From NCBI GenBank assembly GCA_016125215.1, contig WGMF01000037.1:1-32503 (forward strand): DNA of 32,503 nucleotides, read 5' to 3'. The translations under genes and the position numbers were made by a program. This document shows, piece by piece, positions 25,859 to 32,503 of the stretch. The DNA is from Phycisphaera sp. Lineage in GTDB: Bacteria; Planctomycetota; Phycisphaerae; Phycisphaerales; Phycisphaeraceae. Position 1 is the stretch's first letter. Each line of letters starts with the position of its first letter. Below the pieces are notes generated by a model. The model made no database searches, was not told where the DNA came from, and worked only from the letters and a program-made list of their open reading frames with translations.

Positions 25859-25882
25859 TTCCGGGCGGCTTGTTCACCGGTG
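25859..25882 (+). repeat. Repeat family E, copy 2
   Basis: GGGCGGCTTGTTCACCGGTG, with ACGAATGA following, as at copy 1. Copies 1 and 2 flank family B copy 3. Confidence 0.6.
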
Positions 25883-25919
25883 TCTGTGACGAATGACGGG
25901 CGGGTCCGATGATTGATCC

Positions 25920-25950
25920 GGGGACCGGCGATGACATCGCCGGCTTTATG
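25920..25950 (+). repeat. Palindromic repeat family C, copy 4 (short form)
   Basis: GGGGACCGGCGATGACATCG followed by CCGGCTTTATG. It equals the bioA copy without the inner nine bases TTCCGGGGG, so GGCGATG and CATCGCC are separated by a single A. Confidence 0.75.
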
Positions 25951-26032
25951 TGTGGCCTGTCCACACGTGCGTTGGATGGTCGGCCTTTTCAGTGGCGCGC
26001 GGGTCGGCGGTGGCACACGTTCACGGTGGTCG

Positions 26033-26058
26033 TCTGCGTGATCTGTGAAATCCGCGTT
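26033..26058 (-). repeat. Single arm of repeat family A
   Basis: Contains GATCTGTGAAATCCGCG, which differs by one base from the reverse complement of part of the left arm of copy 1 (8050-8066). The partner arm is missing. Confidence 0.55.
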
Positions 26059-26109
26059 GGGTCGGGGGTGGTCGCCGATCGTGCGGGGTTTGGGGGGAGG
26101 TTGATGTGA

Positions 26110-26130
26110 CCCACGGTCGGAGACCGTGGG
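26110..26130. repeat. 9-bp perfect hairpin
   Basis: CCCACGGTC / GACCGTGGG with a GGA loop. Same build (9-bp GC-rich arms, 3-base loop) as the hairpin at 9583-9603. Confidence 0.6.
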
Positions 26131-26496
26131 CGTTCGGGGGATGGGGTGCGTGTTGCAAACGGGGCGGTGGAGCGCGTGCACCCCCGGTTGCACGCGGCTT
26201 GATTTACCGTTCGCCGAATTCACCAAACCCGTGGAGCGTCGACACCCCCGGAAAAGTCGGCGGCTTAGCATTGAATGCGGGCCGGTGGCATATTGCCACG
26301 TGATGACTTGGTAGGGACGAGCGTCTGTCCGGGGTTCCGGGTGTGGGGGGGGGGTTGGTTGCGGAATTGAGCCCGGGCTACTGCTAAAGTCCTAATGTAT
26401 TTTTATTTTGATCCACCCCATGGCTTGCCTGCTTGCACTTCGGTTTAGGCAAGACAGTGAAACTGGAAAGCGGTCGAACGGGGGTGCTTGCAGTGG

Positions 26497-26524
26497 GTGA
26501 CACTGGCTGGCAAGCCGCCCGTGG
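26497..26524 (-). repeat. Repeat family E, copy 3 (degenerate)
   Basis: On the minus strand GGGCGGCTTGCCAGCCAGTG, matching copy 2 through GGGCGGCTTG and then diverging. Confidence 0.4.
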
Positions 26525-26581
26525 CACACCGATAGTTCTCACACGCATACTGAACGGGTGTTGATCGGTTTCGTGGTGATT

Positions 26582-27433
26582 TTATTTTCCCCACGCTTTG
26601 GGGAAGAGGTACCCGCCTGCCCCGACGCCGGCGCCGTTGGCCCAATTCATGTCGTTGAGCATGTTGTTGGACATCACATCGAAGCGTTTCACGCTGCCGT
26701 CGGTCCTGGCGAAGTTGATGCCGGCGTTGCCGTCGATGTTGCCGTAGTAAAGAGGCTTGTAGGTTTGGGGGAGCCCTGTGACCATGGACCCGCCACGGAC
26801 ATGGCAGGTCTGCAGGGAGCTGTATGACGAGTCGTGAACCCGCCGACAGATGTCGGAGGCCAGGATGTCGTACTCCTGTCCGCTGGTGCCGGTGTAGGCC
26901 CCGAAGATGTTGGTGTCGTCGGGGCCGCGCAGGGTGTCCTCCGGGTTTTTGGGGACGGCATTGCCGTTGACGTCGTTGACTGTTCCATTCTTCAAGCCGC
27001 CGAGCTGGTTGGCATACACGGCGTAATACGCCAAGGCTCCCGAATGCGTCGGCGTCGCTTCGGTGGGCGTGCTCCCGGGATAGACCAGGATACCTTGCGG
27101 GCACCGCCAGACACGGTTGCGCCATGAGCAGTAGTCGCCGTTGTCGTGTTCGCCGCCCATGTATTGGGAGAGCATCGAGAGGTTGTTGCGTGTGTTCCAG
27201 GCCTTGGGAAACAACGGGTATTCGGCTGGGTACACCATCTTGTTGTCAACGCTGTAGGCTGTCAGCGATATGGCAATCTGCCGGAGGTTGCTCTGGCAGA
27301 CCGCGAACCGGGCTGTGTATCGGGCTTCACTGACAGCGGGCAGCAGCACCGCGACCAGCAGCATGACGAGGGTGACCACCACCAGGAGCTCGACCAAGGT
27401 GAAGCCACGTGGGGGTCGTGGCGTTGTGGGCAT
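26582..27433 (-). CDS. Prepilin-type N-terminal cleavage/methylation protein (type II pseudopilin-like)
   Basis: 283 residues. PPRGFTLVELLVVVTLVMLLVAVLLPAV is the type IV prepilin signal: cleavage after Gly10, Phe11 as new N terminus and Glu15 at position 5. The rest has AVCQSNLRQIAISLTAYSVDNK (common in planctomycete prepilin-like proteins) and a C-terminal NFARTDGSVKRFDVMSNNM, close to the H.gG.nv.F.DGSV motif. Planctomycetes carry many such proteins of unknown role, assembled by type II secretion or pilus systems. ATG at 27433 was chosen because the signal starts ten residues later and GAAGGG lies upstream; a longer frame exists but is not family-like. It follows the PEP-CTERM gene on the same strand. 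Confidence 0.88.
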   Translation of the reverse strand: MPTTPRPPRGFTLVELLVVVTLVMLLVAVLLPAVSEARYTARFAVCQSNLRQIAISLTAYSVDNKMVYPAEYPLFPKAWNTRNNLSMLSQYMGGEHDNGDYCSWRNRVWRCPQGILVYPGSTPTEATPTHSGALAYYAVYANQLGGLKNGTVNDVNGNAVPKNPEDTLRGPDDTNIFGAYTGTSGQEYDILASDICRRVHDSSYSSLQTCHVRGGSMVTGLPQTYKPLYYGNIDGNAGINFARTDGSVKRFDVMSNNMLNDMNWANGAGVGAGGYLFPKAWGK

Positions 27434-27587
27434 GAAAGCATCCCTTCGGTGTCGTGTGCGTGCTCGTACCTTCAAACATCGGCCGCGTGGCATTGCCGGG
27501 TAAACAGCCGTCGGAGGGAGGCCTCTCGAACTGATAGGACATTTGATTCCAGACGGGCCCGGGTCCATGCGCTTGGGGGTGAGGGGT

Positions 27588-28280
27588 TTACCTGCGACGT
27601 TTGACGATCATCAACCCGCCGAGGCCGATCAGCGCCAGCGTCGTCGGCTCGGGCACGGGGTACGGGGTGATCGTGAAGCTTGTCATGCCGCCGCCATTGA
27701 CGCCCGTGACGCTCAGGGAAATCTTCGTATCCGCAGCCACATGGGCAACAGTTGCACTTGTAAAGTCGATCACGCCATCATCGTTGCCACCCAGCGTGTC
27801 GGCGTGTGCGTTGAACGAAAACGATCCGGTCTCGCCGTCGAACGACCAGCCGGGACCCGTTTGATCATCCGCATTAGGGACCGCGGGGGTGGTGACCCAT
27901 GCGCTCGATGTGAGCTTGAATGGCGTGTTGTTCAGATTGGTGGCGAAGGTAAAGCCGTCGAATGAGACTTCCTGGTCCAAGCTGAACTCCCACAACGAGG
28001 TGTTGCCCCACTTTTCGTTGCTCGTGCCCATCGTGCCGTTGGCGATCTTGAGCTGGGTTGGGGTGCCTTGATCCACCTTGATGTTTGTGAGGTCGATCGT
28101 GCCGCCGCCATCGGCTGGACTCAGGGTCAAGGTTGTGGTCGTGCCCGCGGTATCGCCATCGAGAGCGCCGCCATTGGCACCGGTCGATGAGACGTCAAAA
28201 ATAGTCGCCGCGTTGGCCGATCCTGTGGCCAGCGCCGTGCAGACGGTGAGTGCGGTAAGCAGTGATTTTGTCGGGAACAT
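27588..28280 (-). CDS. PEP-CTERM sorting-domain protein, secreted
   Basis: 230 residues. Signal peptide (residues 1-24, LATGSANA), then a Thr/Gly/Ser-rich, beta-strand-type domain, and a C-terminal VPEP (209-212), hydrophobic segment LALIGLGGLMIV and KRRR, the PEP-CTERM sorting signal processed by exosortase. Likely exported and attached to, or released into, extracellular matrix. The middle domain is not recognised. AGGAGG lies eight bases before the ATG, which fixes the start. A good promoter lies upstream and the gene is divergent from the XylR-like regulator, which may control it. Confidence 0.88.
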   Translation of the reverse strand: MFPTKSLLTALTVCTALATGSANAATIFDVSSTGANGGALDGDTAGTTTTLTLSPADGGGTIDLTNIKVDQGTPTQLKIANGTMGTSNEKWGNTSLWEFSLDQEVSFDGFTFATNLNNTPFKLTSSAWVTTPAVPNADDQTGPGWSFDGETGSFSFNAHADTLGGNDDGVIDFTSATVAHVAADTKISLSVTGVNGGGMTSFTITPYPVPEPTTLALIGLGGLMIVKRRR

Positions 28281-28356
28281 GTTTCGAACCTCCTTTGATT
28301 GAACCAAGTCTGATTCCACTGGCAGGAAAATGATCGTAAGTATCTTGCCATAAAAA

Positions 28357-28385
28357 ATGTAAAAATGCTTTGCGCCTGGTGTCAA
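28357..28385 (-). promoter_or_regulatory. Sigma70-type promoter for the PEP-CTERM gene
   Basis: On the minus strand TTGACA (28385-28380), 17-base spacer, TTACAT (28362-28357). This gives a leader of about 70 bases to the ATG at 28280. Confidence 0.6.
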
Positions 28386-28401
28386 AATACTTAACAGCGA
28401 G

Positions 28402-28407
28402 TATCAT
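28402..28407 (+). promoter_or_regulatory. Candidate -10 box for the XylR-like regulator
   Basis: TATCAT ending seven bases before the GTG start at 28414, so transcription may start at the codon itself (leaderless). A similar AGTATCTT occurs about 60 bases upstream (near 28340) and could be a regulator half-site. Confidence 0.35.
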
Positions 28408-28413
28408 TTCCGT

Positions 28414-29589
28414 GTGAAAACCAAGGGACATCACCCGAAGAAGTCGGACCGGCAGGTTCGCATCGCGGTCTTGATGGATCGCAGTGCCGCGATCATCGAG
28501 CCGATGCTGCCGGGTGTCCGACGGCTTTCGGAGAACGACGGTCGTGTGGTCTTTACCGTGCTGTCTGACAGCAGTCTGCGTCATGAGAAAGTGATCGGTG
28601 AGTTCGACGGTCTGATCGGGGACGTGAGCCACGAAGACCCGATCGTCCGGTGGATCATCGAGCGTCAATTCCCCGCGGTCTCGATCCGTGGCCGGGGTGT
28701 GGCCATGCCCGAGTATGGGATGGACCAGGAGGCCGCGGTCCGGATGGTGGTCGACCATTTTCTTGAACGCCAGATCGGGCGTTTCGGTTTCTTCGCGCTG
28801 CGGGGTGAACGCCGCTTGGTGTTGAGGCGAGCCGAGGCTTACCGAGAAGTCCTGAACCGGATGGGCCATGAATCCGAGTTGTTCGGCATCGACCTTCGGG
28901 CCCCGGGCGATACGGAAGGTGAACTGCCGGGGTTTGAAGAACTCGTGAATTGGATAGGTGATCGTCAGCGGGGCTACGGGCTGTTGTGTGCCAACTATCT
29001 CAGTGGCTCGCTGGCGATTTCCGCTGCCCATGCGGCGGGCATGCGTGTCCCGGAAGATATTGCGGTTGCCGCCATCGGGGGGAATGAGACGCTCTGTCGC
29101 TTCTGCAACCCGCCGTTGTCGAGCGTCCACTTCGACTCGGAACGAATGGGACGCGAAGCGGCACAACGCTGCCTTGCGATGATCCGCAAGCAGACCCCTT
29201 TCGAGGCAGGCACGACCATGATCCCCCCCAAGGCCCTGAGCGTCAGGGGGTCGAGCGATGTCTACGCCATCGAGGACACTGACATCCGACGATCACTCGT
29301 GTTCATCCGTGAGAATCTCGACCGGAAGGTTCGGCTTGAAGACCTTGCGGAACACGCGATGGTCTCCCGCAGCACGATCGACCGGAAGTTCAGGGAACTG
29401 CTGCACATGACCCCGGGCCAGATGATCCGCAGGACACGCCTGCAACGGGCGGTGCAGTTGATCCGTGAAACGCGGCTGCCGTTTGTCGAAGTCGCGGTGT
29501 CGTGCGGTTTCAGCGGGGTGTCCCAGCTCAGCCGGGACCTGAAAAAATACACGGGCAAGACCCCGTCCCAGACCCGAGCCGGTGCGTGA
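28414..29589 (+). CDS. XylR-like transcriptional regulator (LacI-type sensor + AraC HTH)
   Basis: 391 residues. About residues 14-280 form a periplasmic-binding-protein-like sensor: VRIAVLMDRSAAIIEPMLPGVRRL, FDGLIGDVS, FPAVSIRGRG, GRFGFFALRG, and the LacI-type VPEDIAVAAIGGNETLCRFCNPPLSSVHFDSERMGREAA. About residues 290-388 form an AraC-type double helix-turn-helix: VRLEDLAEHAMVSRSTIDRKFRELL and FVEVAVSCGFSGVSQLSRDLKKYTGKTPSQ. This architecture is that of XylR-type regulators, which sense a sugar. The ligand is unknown. The GTG at 28414 is the only reasonable start in frame and has no Shine-Dalgarno. Divergent from the PEP-CTERM gene. Confidence 0.9.
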   Translation: MKTKGHHPKKSDRQVRIAVLMDRSAAIIEPMLPGVRRLSENDGRVVFTVLSDSSLRHEKVIGEFDGLIGDVSHEDPIVRWIIERQFPAVSIRGRGVAMPEYGMDQEAAVRMVVDHFLERQIGRFGFFALRGERRLVLRRAEAYREVLNRMGHESELFGIDLRAPGDTEGELPGFEELVNWIGDRQRGYGLLCANYLSGSLAISAAHAAGMRVPEDIAVAAIGGNETLCRFCNPPLSSVHFDSERMGREAAQRCLAMIRKQTPFEAGTTMIPPKALSVRGSSDVYAIEDTDIRRSLVFIRENLDRKVRLEDLAEHAMVSRSTIDRKFRELLHMTPGQMIRRTRLQRAVQLIRETRLPFVEVAVSCGFSGVSQLSRDLKKYTGKTPSQTRAGA

Positions 29590-29603
29590 CCAGACACCCT
29601 GTT

Positions 29604-29631
29604 GGCTCTGACGCTTTATTGGCTCAGAGCC
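29604..29631. terminator. Shared hairpin between convergent genes
   Basis: GGCTCTGA and TCAGAGCC (8-bp perfect) around a 12-base loop, located between the regulator stop (29589) and inside the last codons of the protease gene. It could end transcription in both directions. Confidence 0.5.
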
Positions 29632-30545
29632 TTATGGCGTCGGTGGGCACAGAGCACGCAGCCGAGGGCCAGCAGGACGATCGAGGTGGGTTCGGGGATG
29701 GGCACGCCCTGGCTCAGGAGGTACGCGGCGTTGCTGGCGGTCATGATAGGGGCCCAGACCGAGATGTCGCCGTATTCGGAGTAGGCACCGAAGCTGTTGT
29801 AACCGCCGCTGAGGACGCCGACGATCTGGTTGCCCTGGCCGAAGTCGACGACGAGCGGTCCGCCCGAGTCGCCCGCGGCGGTGGTGCCTTCGAGTGCCAG
29901 GGGTGTGGCTGAGCCGTAGGTGTTGGTGTTGAGTGCGGGGCTGTCGAAGTCGGAACGGATGGTCGATCCGGCCACGTCGAGGGTGTTGGTCGCGGCACGG
30001 CGGAGGCCGTCGAGGTTGTTTTCAAAGGGTGGCGTGCCGGTGCCGTTGAGGCCGTAGCCCACCATGGTGCCGACCTTGTTGAGCGGGTTCTTGGTGGACA
30101 GGCCGATCGGCGAGATGCTCAGGAAGGGCGAGGAGAACGTGAGGATGGCCAGGTCGTAGCTGGATGAGCCGTTGGAGCTGCCGTAGTTCGGGGCAATCGA
30201 GATCGAGGCGATCGATGTGATCGAATATGAGGGGCTGTTGACGTTGGTGCCGAAGCGGATGCTGTAGTTGTTGAGCGTCTTGTCGACGATGCCGTCATGG
30301 TTGGAGTCCACCACGTGTGCGGCGGTCAGAAACTGCGTTGAGGAGACGAGGGTTCCCGACCCGATGGTGCCGTTGGTGTAGATGCGTCCCACAGCGGTGA
30401 ACGGGGCAGCCAGGTCGAAGTAATCCTGCGCGGGGACGTCGCCACGGATGGAGATCGCCGACGCCGACCCGCTCCAAAGCGTTGACAGGGTCAGTCCCAC
30501 CAGAACAACCCGGGTCGCCCGGTGGATCGCTTGTTTACGAGTCAT
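29616..30545 (-). CDS. Trypsin-like serine protease with PEP-CTERM signal
   Basis: 309 residues. Signal peptide (residues 1-30), then an S1 protease domain with His77 (TAAHVVD), Asp131 (SSYDLAIL) and Ser227 (TAAGDSGGPLVV), so all three catalytic residues are present. The C terminus has PEP (284-286), a hydrophobic stretch and HRRHK, an exosortase sorting signal. A secreted or surface-held protease is expected. AAGGAG lies seven bases before the ATG. It converges on the XylR-like regulator with 26 bases between stops. A 16-bp palindrome lies 85 bases upstream of the start. Confidence 0.92.
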   Translation of the reverse strand: MTRKQAIHRATRVVLVGLTLSTLWSGSASAISIRGDVPAQDYFDLAAPFTAVGRIYTNGTIGSGTLVSSTQFLTAAHVVDSNHDGIVDKTLNNYSIRFGTNVNSPSYSITSIASISIAPNYGSSNGSSSYDLAILTFSSPFLSISPIGLSTKNPLNKVGTMVGYGLNGTGTPPFENNLDGLRRAATNTLDVAGSTIRSDFDSPALNTNTYGSATPLALEGTTAAGDSGGPLVVDFGQGNQIVGVLSGGYNSFGAYSEYGDISVWAPIMTASNAAYLLSQGVPIPEPTSIVLLALGCVLCAHRRHKALSQ

Positions 30546-30886
30546 GGCATTTCTCCTTTGCCCTGAAAAGATTGAACAGTGGAGCGTGACCCGTGTTGAA
30601 TCATCTCCAGGCGGCAGGGGTATTCAGATGTAGGGTATACCCTACCAACCGCGCATTACGAAACAAAAAATAGCACCGCGATTTGGTTTCGTCAATACCC
30701 AATCATTTGGGATTAAGATCGATTCGGGGTGCCTGGATCGTTGTTCACCCGTATGACGCGCCTTGTCTGGATGGCCAAGCCACCGTGTCGCGGTATCTCC
30801 GGGGTGTGCATGGCCATCGCTTTATCCTGAAGTGGATATCCGCTACCATGCCCGTTCCTCAATCATGTCAATCAGGAAAGGTTGTT
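30546..30886. other. Divergent intergenic region, no gene seen
   Basis: It holds the palindrome at 30630-30645 and a small CCCAA/TTGGG stem at 30698-30711. A plus-strand frame is open from 30683 into the oxidoreductase gene but carries no family-like sequence before 30887. Confidence 0.55.
30630..30645. promoter_or_regulatory. 16-bp perfect palindrome GTAGGGTATACCCTAC
   Basis: Located 85 bases upstream of the protease start. It could be an operator, but both halves equal the outer ends of repeat family B (GTAGGGT and ACCCTAC), so it may instead be a remnant of that repeat. Confidence 0.5.
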
Positions 30887-32065
30887 ATGTCTCAGGCCAG
30901 CCCCAACAAAGTCCGTCTTGCGATCGTCGGTTGCGGGAACATGGGTTCGTCGCACGTCGAGAACATCACCAAGAACATCGAAACCGCCACCATCGCCGCG
31001 GTCTGCGACACCAACCCCGAGAAGCTTCAACAGGCGGTTGAGAAGTCCAACGGCTCAGCCAAACCGTTCTCGAATCACCACGACCTGCTCAAGTCCGACG
31101 CCTGCGAGGCGGTGATCGTCGCCACGCCGCACTACGGCCACACGACGATCGGCATCGACGCCTTCAAGGCCGGCAAGCACGTGCTGGTCGAAAAACCCAT
31201 CTCCGTACACAAGGCCGACTGCGAACGGCTGATTGCCGCCCACACCGACAAGAAGCTCGTCTTTGCCGCGATGTTCAACCAGCGGACCGACCCGCACTAC
31301 AAGACACTCAAGAAGATGCTCGACGCAGGCGAACTGGGCGAACTGGTCCGCGTGAGCTGGATCATCACCAACTGGTTCCGTACGCAGAACTATTACGACG
31401 GCGGCGGGTGGCGCGCGACGTGGGCCGGCGAGGGCGGCGGCGTGCTCTCCAACCAGTGCCCGCACCAGCTCGACCTCATGCAGTGGCTCTTCGGCATGCC
31501 CACCAAAGTCATGGCGTTCTGCGGCCTGGGCATCCGTCACAACATCGAGGTCGAGGACCAGGTCACCGCGTATCTTGAATACGCCAACGGCGCCACGGGC
31601 ACGTTCATCACCTCGACCGGCGAAGCGCCCGGCACCAACCGACTCGAAGTGGTCGGCGAAATGGGCAAGGTCGTCATCGAGCGCGGCAAGTTCACATTCA
31701 CACGCAACGAAATGTCCGCCATCGAATTCCTCAAGACCAGCGACAAGGCCTTCGCGTCGCCCAAGACCGAGGTCGTGGACATCCCCATCGACGGCAACGG
31801 AGGACAGCACCGCGAAGTGCTCGCCAACTATGTCGACGCCATCCGCAACGGCACACCGCTCATCGCCCCCGCGGCCGAGGGCATCCACTCCGTCGAGCTG
31901 GGCAACGCGATGGTCTACTCCTCGATGACCGGCAAGCCCGTCGTGATGCCCCTCGACGCCGCGGCTTACGAGAAGAAACTCAAGGAACTCATTGCCAACT
32001 CGACCTTCGTGAAAAAAGCCGCCCCCGTCGCCGCCGGCGTCACGGACCTGAGCGGGAGTTTCTGA
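30887..32065 (+). CDS. Gfo/Idh/MocA family oxidoreductase
   Basis: 392 residues from the ATG at 30887, chosen because AGGAAAGG lies just upstream and the protein then starts MSQASPNKVRLAIVGCGNMG, with the NAD(P)-binding GxGxxG at once. Other marks are VIVATPHYGHTTIGIDAFKAGKHVLVEKPIS (the EKP motif with its catalytic lysine), NQRTDPHYKTLKKMLDAGELGELVRV and GGGVLSNQCPHQLDLMQWLFG (HQLDL carries the conserved His). Members oxidise or reduce sugars and inositols with NAD(P); the substrate here is unknown. It is followed, after a large palindrome, by a sugar isomerase-like gene, a common pairing in planctomycete sugar degradation. Confidence 0.93.
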   Translation: MSQASPNKVRLAIVGCGNMGSSHVENITKNIETATIAAVCDTNPEKLQQAVEKSNGSAKPFSNHHDLLKSDACEAVIVATPHYGHTTIGIDAFKAGKHVLVEKPISVHKADCERLIAAHTDKKLVFAAMFNQRTDPHYKTLKKMLDAGELGELVRVSWIITNWFRTQNYYDGGGWRATWAGEGGGVLSNQCPHQLDLMQWLFGMPTKVMAFCGLGIRHNIEVEDQVTAYLEYANGATGTFITSTGEAPGTNRLEVVGEMGKVVIERGKFTFTRNEMSAIEFLKTSDKAFASPKTEVVDIPIDGNGGQHREVLANYVDAIRNGTPLIAPAAEGIHSVELGNAMVYSSMTGKPVVMPLDAAAYEKKLKELIANSTFVKKAAPVAAGVTDLSGSF

Positions 32066-32083
32066 GGACCAGGCCTGGGGCAT

Positions 32084-32352
32084 TCACCACAGAGGACACG
32101 GAGCACACAGAGAAAACAAGGAATAAAGAGTGATCCGCAGATGACGCAGATTTCGCAGATTCAAACAGAGGAATAAACCGCGGAGAACGCAGAGTGCGCA
32201 GAGAAGAGTGGTATGAGTTCATAACGTGGACCCGTTGGCTTTCTCAGCGCTCTCTGCGATCTCTGCGGTAAATCTGCCGGATCGAAGCTGCGAAATCTGC
32301 GGATCGGTTCTCTCCGTGTCTTTCTCTGTGATCTCTGTGTCCTCTGTGGTGA
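32084..32352. repeat. Three-layer nested palindrome (family A-type units)
   Basis: Outer arms TCACCACAGAGGACAC (32084-32099) and its exact complement at 32337-32352. Middle arms GATCCGCAG...GCAGATTTCGCAG (32132-32158) and CTGCGAAATCTGCGGATC (32288-32305), the latter lacking one nine-base unit. Inner arms of GCAGAG units at about 32174-32207 and 32244-32272. It fills the gap between the oxidoreductase and the next gene. Confidence 0.85.
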
Positions 32353-32389
32353 GTTTGTTTTACAAGACGACCGTGAAAGGATTTTGAAA

Positions 32390-32503
32390 ATGGCCTGGGT
32401 ACTCAGTGCGTTTGCCGACGAGGCGGGTGGGAAGACCTCCGAACAGATCGAGGCCTGCAAAAAGGGTGGCCTGAAGTTCATCGACCCGCGCAACGTCGAT
32501 GGC
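32390..32503 (+). CDS. Sugar phosphate isomerase/epimerase-like protein (partial, 5' end only)
   Basis: The first 38 codons read MAWVLSAFADEAGGKTSEQI and on to KKGGLKFIDPRNVDG at the window edge. The pattern of a short first strand ending SAFADE, then a helix, then the second strand GLKFIDPR resembles xylose-isomerase-like TIM-barrel proteins (LSAFADEaa.sl.eqi.al...Gl.yve.R). AAAGGA lies eight bases before the ATG. Same strand as the oxidoreductase. The rest is outside the window. Confidence 0.75.
   Translation, partial: MAWVLSAFADEAGGKTSEQIEACKKGGLKFIDPRNVDG

Larger units (their letters stand above)
25728..26581. other. Repeat-rich gene-free stretch of about 850 bp
   Basis: No supportable gene; the short frames here fall in repeats. 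It holds family B copy 3, family E copies 2 and 3, a short family C copy, a single arm of family A, the hairpin at 26110-26130 and a run of ten G at 26345-26354. The right end (26380-26460) is more AT-rich. It looks like a place where mobile or decaying sequence collects. Confidence 0.6.

Noticed and set aside
26106-26314. Two short plus-strand frames in the gene-free region
   Set aside because: They start in or next to the hairpin at 26110-26130, have no Shine-Dalgarno and are rich in Gly, Arg and Pro as expected for non-coding GC-rich DNA.
26345-26354. Run of ten G as a phase-variation tract
   Set aside because: It is not within a gene or a recognisable promoter, so no switch can be argued.
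26445-27125. 226-residue minus-strand frame inside the pseudopilin gene
   Set aside because: Arg/His/Gln-rich frame in another phase of the pseudopilin gene, with no signal or motif.

Overview
The window looks like a chromosomal segment of a GC-rich planctomycete, most likely class Phycisphaerae. The evidence is indirect: two PEP-CTERM secreted proteins, a prepilin-type (G|FTLVELL) protein, a XylR-like LacI/AraC hybrid regulator, a Gfo/Idh/MocA oxidoreductase next to a sugar isomerase-like gene, a secreted polysaccharide lyase, and many short palindromic repeats between genes. No rRNA, tRNA or CRISPR array was seen.

Layout. 5-1060: a complete IS630-type insertion sequence, with both inverted ends, flanking TA dinucleotides and a -1 frameshift signal. 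1404-7096: a glycosylation-type group (TPR/GT41 transferase, HAD phosphatase, a possible glycosyltransferase of unknown family, and a GT9 heptosyltransferase-like gene on the other strand). 7253-9572: a PhoB/PhoR-like two-component pair split by a palindromic repeat. 9867-13837: two translationally coupled secreted proteins, a PL8 polysaccharide lyase and a beta-helix protein. 13981-20505: housekeeping genes purD, a degenerate APH-fold kinase, dprA, hisD and bioA. 20693-24497: a SIMPL-domain protein, a receiver-like protein, groES and groEL. 24603-25727: an AT-rich orphan membrane protein, probably acquired. 25728-26581: a repeat-rich gene-free stretch. 26582-30545: pseudopilin, PEP-CTERM protein, XylR-like regulator and a PEP-CTERM trypsin-like protease. 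30887-32503: Gfo/Idh/MocA oxidoreductase and the start of a TIM-barrel sugar isomerase/epimerase.

The most unusual feature is the set of small dispersed repeats, called families A to E here. Family C is a palindrome of about 40 bp with four copies; one lies in frame inside bioA and adds about 14 residues just before the PLP-lysine region, like the Rickettsia palindromic elements. Families A, B and E each supply the stop codon of a gene (hisD, purD and the AT-rich orphan). The last intergenic region holds a three-layer nested palindrome of about 270 bp. These repeats appear to shape gene ends and protein content, and I found no other candidate for a new system with comparable support.

Functional reading: the PL8/beta-helix pair, the XylR-type regulator, the oxidoreductase/isomerase pair and the PEP-CTERM proteins fit a particle- or polysaccharide-associated heterotroph. 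All calls come from reading motifs by eye; no database search was run.
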